From JBDKGV01 sp039798005 (GTDB taxonomy: Bacteria; Fibrobacterota; Fibrobacteria; UBA5070), in assembly GCA_039798005.1 (NCBI GenBank), contig JBDKGV010000033.1:1-19893 (forward strand): a stretch of DNA of 19,893 nucleotides, in the 5' to 3' direction. Under the pieces are notes generated by a model that ran no database searches, was not told the origin of the DNA, and saw nothing but the letters and a program-made list of their open reading frames with translations. The translations under genes and the position numbers were made by a program. Position 1 is the first letter of the stretch, and each line of letters opens with the position of its first letter. Of the stretch, positions 12,958-19,893 are shown piece by piece.

Positions 12958-14340
12958 TCACTCCTGGCACATTCCCAAGTTCCCTTGGGCGACCCGGATC
13001 CACGGCACTCCCGGAAGATTTTCCCGCAGATCGATGGCAAATCCCGTCAGGGACTCCCGATCGAACTGGGCCGGTCGGAAGGCGAAGCGCATCTCCAATC
13101 TCACCGGTTTTTCCTTGCGCCGCACGGCAAGACGGGCATGGGAATCGACACCCACTTGCAACGGCCACGCCTGCACCGGAAGCTCCAAGGTTCCTTCCTC
13201 CTGATGCCCGATCCAGAGCTTCCACCAAGGATTGCGCCAATGCGACAGCGCCTTGCCGGCATCACGCACGCAACCTGGCGCCACCACGGCAAAGAGATCG
13301 GGAATCGGAGCGCCTTGCCGACGGATCAGCAACTGGTAGAGCCACGGGCTGTTCGAGGTGTCCAGCAACATCGTCCGGGAGCGAAGCCCGCTGATGCCCG
13401 AGGCCTTCTTCTCGAGACTGTCCAGCACCTCAGCAAGATTGCGGTACGGCGGATTCACCGTTTTTCCCGGCAGCGGACAGCTCGCTCCCCCGCCCATCCT
13501 GGGAAGCCAAGCGCAAGCCAGGTTGGTCGCCTGACCCATGGGCCGGATTTCACCGTCCAACAGGCGCACCCCGGAAAGCAGCGCCCCAAGCGAGGCCTGA
13601 GTCGGATCGAACAGGCCATCGACCAAGCCCACGACCTGCCCCGTGGAATCCAGCAAGGGCGATCCCGAATTGCCCACCCGCACCAGGCAATCCTCGATGA
13701 GCACCGAACGCGCCAGCACATCGCCCGTGCCAAAGCGCGTCACGGGCGAGCCGTTCACGACCCGGCAGGTGCTTCGGCGAGCGCGCCCCCCCCTCCCCTC
13801 TTGGACCAGGATCGGATCCCAGCCAATGGCGTCAAGCCTTGCCCCGTCGGGCAGACCGGCACGGGAGAGCTTGAGCACGGGCCTTCCCACAGGCTTGTCC
13901 AAGCGCAGAAAGGCCCAGTCCTGCCCGGTGGAGTCCTTGCGCGCCGACCGCGCCGTCAGGTGAACCGCCTCGCGCCGTTCTTCCTGCCCACCCGGGAATC
14001 CGACCCAGATCCGCCCGGTCCATCCGTCCCCGGGCAAGGATTTCTGCAAGTCGTGCGGGATGCAATGCCGGTTGGTCAGGATGGTCTGGGAATCCACCAG
14101 CGTCGCCGTGCATTGGTAGGTCCCCCATCCCGAATCGTTCACGGGCTGCACGCCCGAGATCATCGCCACCGAAGGATGGCAGTCCGCTTGCTGCCGGCAA
14201 TCCAGACGCATGCGAGCCGCCTCGGCCCGGGCGGCGGCAAGACGCAGGGAGTCGGTACGCCCCAGCGCTGCGGCTTGCGGAGAGAGCGCAAGCGCCGCCA
14301 GGGACAACGCAGGTGCGATGCAACGAAGAAGACCGGACAT
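12958..14340 (-). CDS. Exported trypsin-like serine peptidase with C-terminal extension
   Basis: A 460-residue protein of the chymotrypsin/trypsin fold. The start at 14340 gives a good Sec signal peptide (SGLLRCIAPALSLAALALSP, cleavage near AAA about residue 25). An upstream in-frame ATG at 14475 would add a second hydrophobic stretch and is less likely, though the ribosome site before 14340 is weak. The catalytic triad is complete: His92 in TNRHC, Asp141 in QDWAFLRL and Ser225 in GNSGSPLL. Residues about 300-460 form an extra domain I do not recognise, beginning near a Pro/Cys-rich stretch (GGGASCPLPGKTVNPPYRN) and ending GNLGMCQE. Several cysteines suggest disulfides in the periplasm or outside the cell. 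The substrate is unknown. It stands alone between the CBM48-type gene and leuB with gaps on both sides, so it is probably its own unit. Confidence 0.85.
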   Translation of the reverse strand: MSGLLRCIAPALSLAALALSPQAAALGRTDSLRLAAARAEAARMRLDCRQQADCHPSVAMISGVQPVNDSGWGTYQCTATLVDSQTILTNRHCIPHDLQKSLPGDGWTGRIWVGFPGGQEERREAVHLTARSARKDSTGQDWAFLRLDKPVGRPVLKLSRAGLPDGARLDAIGWDPILVQEGRGGRARRSTCRVVNGSPVTRFGTGDVLARSVLIEDCLVRVGNSGSPLLDSTGQVVGLVDGLFDPTQASLGALLSGVRLLDGEIRPMGQATNLACAWLPRMGGGASCPLPGKTVNPPYRNLAEVLDSLEKKASGISGLRSRTMLLDTSNSPWLYQLLIRRQGAPIPDLFAVVAPGCVRDAGKALSHWRNPWWKLWIGHQEEGTLELPVQAWPLQVGVDSHARLAVRRKEKPVRLEMRFAFRPAQFDRESLTGFAIDLRENLPGVPWIRVAQGNLGMCQE

Positions 14341-14487
14341 CGCAGGAAAGGTACCGACACGCCACACGCCACGAAGCAACAAAACGATCAAGGCAGCGAT
14401 GCATGCACCCCGACCCGCCCTGCCAAGGCGGGAGATCGCACCGGCGCTGTGCGCCAGGGATCGTGCGTAGACCATCCCCCACCCTAG

Positions 14488-14506
14488 CCCTCCCTGTCAG
14501 GGAGGG
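14488..14506. repeat. Short intergenic palindrome
   Basis: ccctccctg and cagggaggg form perfect 9-base arms around a single base. It lies in the roughly 400-base gap (14341-14740) between the peptidase gene and leuB and adjoins the dispersed repeat copy at 14530-14660. It has no T run on either strand, so it is not an obvious terminator. It may be part of a REP-like element. Confidence 0.5.
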
Positions 14507-14529
14507 AATAAGGCAAGCAAGGCGCTTGC

Positions 14530-14660
14530 GCGCCAGGGATGCTGGCTTTGCCCAAGACCCCGGCGAAGCCGAGGCTTGGCAAGCAGCCCGGCCCCGGACG
14601 CCCGGATCGGACAGGATCCGTCAAGTCCGGCGACGTCGGCCAGGCGGCCGGGGAGGCGCC
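14530..14660. repeat. Dispersed GC-rich intergenic repeat, copy 2
   Basis: The three blocks of copy 1 recur in order: gcgccagggatg (14530-14541), gcagcccggccccgg (14583-14597) and cggccggggaggcgcc (14645-14660). It spans 131 bases against 154 in copy 1, so block sequence is kept while spacers drift. It sits downstream of leuB on the same relative strand as copy 1 sits downstream of the DUF3467 gene. No gene is convincing in the 14341-14740 gap. Confidence 0.55.
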
Positions 14661-14687
14661 TGATCATGCCGCAAGCGGATACGGAAA

Positions 14688-14716
14688 GCCCCGCCACGGG
14701 TTCACCGGGACGGGGC
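14688..14716 (-). terminator. Possible leuB terminator
   Basis: On the minus strand, GCCCCG (14716-14711) can pair with CGGGGC (14693-14688), followed by only TTT. It begins 24 bases after the leuB stop. A second tiny inverted repeat, gacaga-a-tctgtc, lies just before it. The short T run makes it a weak call. Confidence 0.4.
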
Positions 14717-14740
14717 CATTTGACAGAATCTGTCTAGAAC

Positions 14741-15826
14741 TTACAGGCGGGCCAGGACGGCGTCGGCCATGCCCTTGGTGTCCACGATCTGAGCACCGGC
14801 CCAGGCGATGTCGCGGGTGGCGATGCCATCGTTGAGTACCTGGGTCACGGCGGCTTCGATCTTCGCGGCGGCCTCGTTGTAGCCCAGGGCGTAGCGCAGC
14901 AACATGGCGCCCGAGAGGATCTGAGCCAAGGGGTTTGCGATGCCCTTGCCCGCGATGTCGGGAGCCGAGCCGCCCGAGGGCTCGAACAGGCCGAAGGTGC
15001 CTTCCGCAAGCGAGGCGGAGGGGAGCATTCCCAGGGAGCCGGTGATGGCGCCGGCCTCGTCGGAGAGAATGTCGCCGAAGAGGTTGGGGCAGAGCATCAC
15101 GTCGAACTGCTTGGGGGAGCGCACCAGCTGCATGGCGCCGTTGTCCACGTACATGTGGGTGAGCTCCACATCGGGGAACTCGTCCTTGTGGATGCGGATC
15201 ACGACTTCGCGCCACAGCACCGAGGCGGCCAGCACATTGGCCTTGTCGATGGAGGTCACGTGGTTGCGACGCTTGCGGGCGGCGGCAAAGGCCACGCGCG
15301 CAATGCGCTCGATCTCGGAGACCGAATAGACCATGGTGTCGAAGGCCTTCTCGGTCGGACCTTCGCCGTCGCGCCCCTTGGGCTGTCCGAAGTAGACGTC
15401 GCCGGTGAGCTCGCGCACCACCAGGATGTCAAAGCCTTCGCCCACGATGTCGGCGCGCAAGGGGCAGGCGGCGGCCAGGGCCTTGTAGACGGTGGCCGGA
15501 CGCAGGTTGGCGTAGAGGCCGAAGATCTTGCGCAACGGAAGCAAGGCGCCGCGCTCGGGCTGGAGGTTGGGAGGAAGCGATTCCCACTTGGGGCCGCCCA
15601 CCGAACCGAACAGGATGGCCTCGGCCGACTTGCAGGTTTCCACCGTGCTCTCGGGCAGCGGGTGCTGGAACTCGTCGTAAGCGGCGCCACCGACCTTGGC
15701 GGGTGCCCAATCGAAGGCAAAGCCCTCCTTGGCGGCCACGGCCTCCATCACGCGGATGGCCTGGTCCATCACCTCCGGGCCGATGCCGTCTCCGGCCAAC
15801 ACTGCAATCCGATGCGTCTTCGACAT
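14741..15826 (-). CDS. leuB: 3-isopropylmalate dehydrogenase
   Basis: A 361-residue enzyme at the family's normal length. It oxidises and decarboxylates (2R,3S)-3-isopropylmalate with NAD+ to give the 2-oxo acid precursor of leucine, in the cytoplasm. Diagnostic features are the N-terminus HRIAVLAGDGIGPEVM, AILFGSVGGPKW, the substrate-binding LLPLRKIFGLYANLRP, VVRELTGDVYFGQPKG, the catalytic Tyr in the MVYSVSEIERIAR segment, the Lys in SIDKANVL, the Asp-rich metal site in LFGDILSDEAGAITGSLGM and the NAD-binding LFEPSGGSAPDIAGKGIANP. The start at 15826 follows AAAGGACAG. An in-frame ATG at 15850 lacks a good site. No other leucine genes (leuA, leuC, leuD) adjoin, so the pathway is scattered in this genome. 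It is separated by about 120 bases from the kinase gene upstream on the same strand. Confidence 0.97.
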   Translation of the reverse strand: MSKTHRIAVLAGDGIGPEVMDQAIRVMEAVAAKEGFAFDWAPAKVGGAAYDEFQHPLPESTVETCKSAEAILFGSVGGPKWESLPPNLQPERGALLPLRKIFGLYANLRPATVYKALAAACPLRADIVGEGFDILVVRELTGDVYFGQPKGRDGEGPTEKAFDTMVYSVSEIERIARVAFAAARKRRNHVTSIDKANVLAASVLWREVVIRIHKDEFPDVELTHMYVDNGAMQLVRSPKQFDVMLCPNLFGDILSDEAGAITGSLGMLPSASLAEGTFGLFEPSGGSAPDIAGKGIANPLAQILSGAMLLRYALGYNEAAAKIEAAVTQVLNDGIATRDIAWAGAQIVDTKGMADAVLARL

Positions 15827-15946
15827 GTCCTGTCCTTTCAAATCATGCATTTCGCAGGCGAGCCACCGACGATCGGTTCAGGTCACCTCCTTGATTCAGA
15901 CCCCAAAGTTAGGTCTTGCAGGGCTTGGGCACCAATAGGGAAGACT

Positions 15947-18223
15947 TTATGAGAATTCCGACAGCGTCTGGATCAGCAATTCCGCTTCAAATGGTTTGGT
16001 CAAGAAACCATCCATTCCGGCCCGTTCGCATCCTTTGCGTTCTTCCTCGGTGGAACCCGCCGTCAGCGCCAGAATACAAGGCTTCTGTCCATGTCCAGCC
16101 CGAATCCTTCGAGTCGCCTCGATGCCACCCATCACCGGCATATGCAGATCCATGAGAATGGCGGAAAATTGCTCGCGATTGAGCAATTCAATCGCCTGAA
16201 AACCATCGCTGACTTCCACGATTTCTGCACCGGCCTGCTCAAGAATCTGTCGCGCCACCAATCGATTGATCGGTTCATCTTCCACCAGCAGAATTCTTCG
16301 CCCCGCCAGAACCGGCCTCACCACAGGAATCAGGAACTCTGTGGGGCCTGATTGCGCTTCCTGAAGTGCCAAGGAAAGCCGCAAGGGTGTGAAAGGGTTG
16401 GGCAAAACAACCTTGCCGGGAATCGTGTCTTCCAACAATCCAAACTGAATCTTTCCTGTCCCCCCTATGGCACTTAGGATGATATCAGCCTCTTGGGCTG
16501 GCGCGGGCATCCAACCCAAGCGCATCGCCGAAAGCACAATACACTCTTGCAAGCAGCTCTCCGGCAAATCCACCCATAGCGTCCCCAGCACCTGCGGATC
16601 AGGTGGCATCTCGCACCCTGAGGGGATATGGATCTGAAAGCGCGAGCCCTCGCCGAAGGTGCTGAAAACTTTGAGTGTCCCACCCATCTGCTCCACAATC
16701 TCGCACGCAAGCGTCAGACCCAGCCCCGTCCCTCCGAACCGATTGCTGATAGAGCTGTCGCCTTGGTGGTACGGCTCAAAAATGTGCGCAAGGGAATGTT
16801 CATCCATCCCAATGCCCGTGTCTTTCACTTCCAGGCAAAGGGTGGCCTCGGCGGTGTCCAGAGCCGTCACCAGAATTCTGATAGAACCTGTGCTTGTGAA
16901 TTTGGCCGCATTTCCGATCAGGTTCGTAAGAATCTGCTGCAACCGAACCGCATCCCCAAAGCACCTCTCAGGAACCCCTGGCGCACATCCAATCCAAAAC
17001 TCAAGACCCTTGGATTCCACACTGGCCAAACACACCGATGCCGTATCTTCCAGCAGGTCATCCAGTCGAAACCACGTATTTTGTAGCCGAAGCTCCCCCG
17101 CTTCCAGCTTGGAAAGGTCCAGGATATTGTTGAGAAGGCTCAAGAGCGACCTTCCAGCACGCCCAATCTCCTCGATGTGATTGCGCTCTTTTCCATGAAT
17201 CCCTGAGCGCTGGAGCAATTGCACCAGCCCCAACATGCCATTGAGTGGCGTGCGAATTTCATGGCTCATGCTGGCCAAGAAACGCGTTCGGTACGCACTA
17301 GCCAGGTCCGCCCGAGTGCACGCCGCCACCAGTTCGCTATTGATCACCCCCACATAGCATGCACACAGACTGCTGGTTGCCAGCAGAAAATTCACATGCG
17401 TCATCGCTTGGGACAGGTCGGTCAGGTTCAAGTTCGAGACACCCAACACCAGCCCCGCATGCACCAGCACCACAATCCAGAGCACCTGCGTCAGAGCGAT
17501 GTCGATGCCCAAGAGTGCGGCACTGATCGCCACCACAGGCAGGATAAGCCATTGGATATCCCCTTGATATTCGCTCAACCAAGGCAATTTCAAGAACGCA
17601 AGCATGGCCAAAGCTGTGGCAAAGCCACAACTGATCCCGATGCATCTCAGACCGCAGCGAAAAATCCCCAAAGGGTTGATCCATATCCTCAGAAGCAATG
17701 GGGTCAGAAACAACTGCGCCGTGACATTGCTCTGCCACCACTGAAACCACGAGAACCCGATCGCGTCGGCCTGAATTTTCCCATCCAGCCACAATGTCAC
17801 ATGCCCGACACTCGCGCTCAACGGCTGACAGGCCAACATGGAAACGCCCAGCAGCAACAACATGTCGCGAAACCGCTCCAAGCGGAAATCGAATCGAAAC
17901 CAACGCAACAACCACAGCCCGAGAGCCCCTGCAAGCATGTTGCCCGTGGCAAGACCCAGCGCGACCGGCATACCCGAGTCATTGATGTGCGCCAAAGCAA
18001 ATTGGCCGATGAAGATGCCTGGAAGCACCCCGGCCCCAATACGCAAAAGGCAAGCCAATGCCACCCCTTCAGGCAGAAAAGGAATCACCGTCACCACGAG
18101 ATTGGCCACCTGCAGCCGCGTCGACAGAAGTCCCAGCAGCAAATAGCTCAAGGCAAGAACCGCGTTCCACCGCAGCAGACGCCATTGATCTTGCACTCGA
18201 CCTTGTCCAGGAGCTCCCACCAT
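15947..18223 (-). CDS. MASE1 hybrid sensor histidine kinase with pseudo-receiver and receiver domains
   Basis: A 758-residue membrane sensor kinase. Residues about 15-300 contain many hydrophobic helices of MASE1 type (for example VVTVIPFLPEGVALACLLRI), an integral-membrane sensory domain with unknown ligands. The HisKA box SHEIRTPLNG carries the phospho-acceptor His321. The ATPase domain has NLIGNAAKFT (N box), DTGIGM (G1) and GGTGLGL (G2). Residues about 520-625 look like a degenerate receiver: the fold tail VLPNPFTPLRLSLAL is kept, but no phospho-acceptor Asp is evident. The C-terminal receiver is complete, with LLVEDEPINR, acceptor Asp692 in MDLHMPV and Lys743 in TKPF. There is no Hpt domain or output regulator in the window, so the phosphorelay partners are elsewhere. 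The start at 18223 has no clear ribosome site and is uncertain. Base composition looks lower in GC than the neighbours. Confidence 0.9.
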   Translation of the reverse strand: MVGAPGQGRVQDQWRLLRWNAVLALSYLLLGLLSTRLQVANLVVTVIPFLPEGVALACLLRIGAGVLPGIFIGQFALAHINDSGMPVALGLATGNMLAGALGLWLLRWFRFDFRLERFRDMLLLLGVSMLACQPLSASVGHVTLWLDGKIQADAIGFSWFQWWQSNVTAQLFLTPLLLRIWINPLGIFRCGLRCIGISCGFATALAMLAFLKLPWLSEYQGDIQWLILPVVAISAALLGIDIALTQVLWIVVLVHAGLVLGVSNLNLTDLSQAMTHVNFLLATSSLCACYVGVINSELVAACTRADLASAYRTRFLASMSHEIRTPLNGMLGLVQLLQRSGIHGKERNHIEEIGRAGRSLLSLLNNILDLSKLEAGELRLQNTWFRLDDLLEDTASVCLASVESKGLEFWIGCAPGVPERCFGDAVRLQQILTNLIGNAAKFTSTGSIRILVTALDTAEATLCLEVKDTGIGMDEHSLAHIFEPYHQGDSSISNRFGGTGLGLTLACEIVEQMGGTLKVFSTFGEGSRFQIHIPSGCEMPPDPQVLGTLWVDLPESCLQECIVLSAMRLGWMPAPAQEADIILSAIGGTGKIQFGLLEDTIPGKVVLPNPFTPLRLSLALQEAQSGPTEFLIPVVRPVLAGRRILLVEDEPINRLVARQILEQAGAEIVEVSDGFQAIELLNREQFSAILMDLHMPVMGGIEATRRIRAGHGQKPCILALTAGSTEEERKGCERAGMDGFLTKPFEAELLIQTLSEFS

Positions 18224-18529
18224 GACAATAGCCTAGCACACCGATTCGAGGGGCGCCACACATCCTTCTTCAGGTGACCTTTCCCACCGGGCGCCATCAC
18301 CCTCCCGAGGTATCGGGGCATTTTGTTTTCCTGCATGCATCCCTCGCTTTTCACCGTACGGGCCAATGCCACTCTCGCAATTTTCCGCTGAAAAGCTCTT
18401 CAGCGGCGTTTCACCATCTCGTACGGCCTCCTGCGGGTTTTCTGAAGGCTTTCCGATTCCCAAGCAGGATCGCGCGCGCAGAAGGAAGTTTGGCCCATCT
18501 CATTTCCGGACGACAGGGAGAACGGACAC
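18224..18529. promoter_or_regulatory. Intergenic region between the hybrid kinase and GH74 genes
   Basis: A 306-base divergent gap that should hold the promoters of both flanking genes. It contains a hairpin with 8-base arms, ccgctgaa (18385-18392) and ttcagcgg (18399-18406). It also holds a loosely repeated tttcacc...cgtacgg motif near 18349-18360 and 18410-18425. No confident -35/-10 pair is seen. GGGAG at 18516-18520 is the ribosome site of the GH74 gene. Confidence 0.4.
18385..18406. repeat. 8-base-arm hairpin upstream of the GH74 gene
   Basis: ccgctgaa and ttcagcgg are perfect inverted arms with a 6-base loop aagctc. AT-rich sequence lies on the left (aatttt). Neither strand shows a good terminator T run directly after the stem, so an operator or 5' leader structure is more likely than a terminator. 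Confidence 0.45.
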
Positions 18530-19893
18530 ATGGTCATCAGCATGAAGAAGCGGACACGAATGGCACTGGCGCTGACGGCGCTGCTTGGAGCCGCCGGAAC
18601 GGCCACTGCCGCCGACGGCTTCCACTGGGGCAATGTCGCCATCGGCGGCGGCGGTTTCGTCTCCGCCATCGTGCCCTCGACCGTCGAGAAGAACCTGTTC
18701 TATGCCCGCACCGACGTGGGCGGCGCCTATCGCTGGGACGAGAGCGCCAAGAAATGGGTCTCGATGATGGACTGGGTGAACATCTCGGAGCGCGGTCTCC
18801 TGGGTGTGGAGGCCATCGCGGTCGATCCCAAGACCCCCGGCAAGGTGTACATGATGACCGGAACGGTCTACTGGAACCAGGCCGACGACGGCATTGGACG
18901 CAGCGCCTTCCTGCGCTCCAGCGACCATGGCAAGACCTGGGAGAAGATCTACACCTGGGACAACGCCACCAAGTGGTTCAACGCCCACGGCAACGGCATG
19001 GGCCGAGGCAACGGCGAGGCCTTGGCCATCGACCCCAACGACCCGGCAGTCATGTTCTACGGATCGAAGAACAAGGGCCTGTTCAAATCGACCGACAACG
19101 GCACCACCTGGAAGCATGTGGACGGCTTCACGACCGTCTCCGGAGCCGACACCACCTGGAACGGCGCGGGCTTCTCGTTCGTGAGCTTCGCTCCCGGCAG
19201 CTCAACCGTCCTGCACGCAGGCTTCCTGCGCGAAGAGAACAACGTCTTCCGCTCCGAGGATGCCGGCAAGACCTGGACGATCCTGCCCGTCCCGGCCTCC
19301 CTGCGCACCACTGCGGGCGGCAAGGTCGTGCGCCTGATGCCGCAGCGTTCCGTCACCACCGCCCCCGACACCGCCCTGTACGTGACCTTCGCCGACGGCG
19401 CCGGCCCGCATACCCAAGCCTGGTCGGAAAGCTGGGGCGCGATCAACGACGGCTTCGGTCGCGGTGCGATCCTCAAGTACTCCTTCAATGCCAAGGCCTG
19501 GTCCGACGTCTCGCCCGAGGATTTCATCGACGAGAAGGCCACCGGCGCCTCGAAGTACGACAGCCTGAACGTGGCCGGCGCCGCGACCAACAAGGCAAGC
19601 TACGAGTACCTGGCACCGTACGGCGGCATCTCGATCAATCCGTCCAATCCCTTGGAGATGGTCTCCACCTCGATGGGCTACCGCGGTTCGCAGTTCTGGC
19701 AGCTTGACTCCACCGGCAAGAAGTGGAAGGACCAGTGGGGATCGAACATCTACCACACCGTGGACGGCGGCAAGACTTGGGTCAAGTCCTTCCAATACTA
19801 CTGGATGGAAGGCGGCGTCTTCCCGGCGTCCAAGCAGATGGACGAGAACGGCATCGGCTGGCTCTTCAACAGCTCCATCCACTGGTCGGGATC
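18530..19893 (+). CDS. GH74-family xyloglucanase-like secreted enzyme, N-terminal part
   Basis: The first 454 codons are present; the gene leaves the right edge without a stop. A signal peptide (KKRTRMALALTALLGAAGTA, cleavage near TATAA at about residue 28) starts from ATG 18530, chosen because GGGAG lies 9 bases upstream; ATG 18542 is too far from that site. The mature part opens with FHWGNVAIGGGGFVSAIVPS and the family motif ARTDVGGAYRWDE, whose Asp62 corresponds to the expected first catalytic Asp of GH74 enzymes (from family knowledge). At least four BNR/Asp-box repeats mark the beta-propeller blades: SSDHGKTW (about 130), STDNGTTW (about 187), SEDAGKTW (about 242) and TVDGGKTW (about 411). 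GH74 enzymes cut the beta-1,4-glucan backbone of xyloglucan outside the cell. The second catalytic Asp and any binding or sorting domain lie beyond or cannot be identified here. Confidence 0.9.
   Translation, partial: MVISMKKRTRMALALTALLGAAGTATAADGFHWGNVAIGGGGFVSAIVPSTVEKNLFYARTDVGGAYRWDESAKKWVSMMDWVNISERGLLGVEAIAVDPKTPGKVYMMTGTVYWNQADDGIGRSAFLRSSDHGKTWEKIYTWDNATKWFNAHGNGMGRGNGEALAIDPNDPAVMFYGSKNKGLFKSTDNGTTWKHVDGFTTVSGADTTWNGAGFSFVSFAPGSSTVLHAGFLREENNVFRSEDAGKTWTILPVPASLRTTAGGKVVRLMPQRSVTTAPDTALYVTFADGAGPHTQAWSESWGAINDGFGRGAILKYSFNAKAWSDVSPEDFIDEKATGASKYDSLNVAGAATNKASYEYLAPYGGISINPSNPLEMVSTSMGYRGSQFWQLDSTGKKWKDQWGSNIYHTVDGGKTWVKSFQYYWMEGGVFPASKQMDENGIGWLFNSSIHWSG

Noticed and set aside
12033..13040. 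A longer minus-strand frame overlapping the repeat/CBM48 gene
   Set aside because: It reads the 108-base repeat in another frame as Gly/Arg/Gln-rich repeats and has no CBM48 signature. The frame ending at 12053 has a ribosome site, promoter, domain and terminator.
14341..14475. N-terminal extension of the serine peptidase from the ATG at 14475
   Set aside because: The start at 14340 gives a canonical signal peptide, whereas the extension adds a second hydrophobic stretch that would bury it. The sequence there also merges into intergenic repeats. The choice is not fully certain.
18274..19707. A 477-codon plus-strand open frame over the GH74 gene
   Set aside because: Its product is an Arg/His-rich low-complexity string. 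The true frame begins at 18530, has a signal peptide and Asp-box repeats, and has no stop before the window end.

Overview
The window looks like chromosome from a high-GC Gram-negative bacterium. Evidence is the lipoprotein lipobox, signal peptides, a TolC-type outer-membrane factor and periplasmic adaptor proteins. A GH74-type xyloglucanase-like enzyme at the right edge, and a secreted protein at the left edge with an N-terminal regulatory-like beta domain, fit a plant-polysaccharide degrader. Fibrobacterota is my best guess, but it is an inference without a marker gene and confidence is low.

Layout, left to right. (a) 1-285: 5' part of a secreted-protein gene on the minus strand, leaving the window. 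(b) 4149-530, minus strand: a three-gene block of a large lipoprotein with Ig-like domains, a small HlyD-type adaptor and a DUF3467 protein, ending in a possible terminator. (c) 4150-4315: a divergent control region. (d) 4316-11951, plus strand: four tightly coupled genes. They encode a GAF-GAF-TM-HlyD adaptor, a PqqD-like/M50-like/HlyD-like polytopic membrane protein, a SecA-like ATPase that lacks most of the SecA C-terminal region, and a TolC-family outer-membrane factor. (e) 12787-11993, minus: an Ala/Lys/Pro-repeat protein ending in a CBM48/AMPK-type glycogen-binding domain, with its promoter and a clear terminator. (f) 14340-12958, minus: an exported trypsin-like serine peptidase. (g) 15826-14741, minus: leuB. 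(h) 18223-15947, minus: a MASE1 hybrid histidine kinase of visibly different base composition. (i) 18530 to the right edge, plus: the 5' part of the GH74 gene.

The most interesting part is blocks b to d. The genes look like an envelope-spanning export machine in which a SecA-family motor replaces the ABC ATPase or RND pump normally paired with HlyD and TolC proteins. The M50-like protein would be the inner-membrane component. It carries a PqqD-like (RiPP-recognition-like) domain in the cytoplasm and an adaptor module in the periplasm. The GAF-adaptor could couple a cytoplasmic signal to the periplasmic conduit. The divergent operon adds another adaptor and a surface or periplasmic lipoprotein that may be a substrate or accessory factor. 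I know of no characterised system with this set. The function is inferred from domain content and gene order only.

The remaining genes look like independent housekeeping or accessory units. Long ORFs antisense to the genes at 1.4-3.5 kb and 3.9-6.9 kb are taken to be artefacts of high GC content. No rRNA, tRNA, CRISPR array or insertion sequence was recognised.
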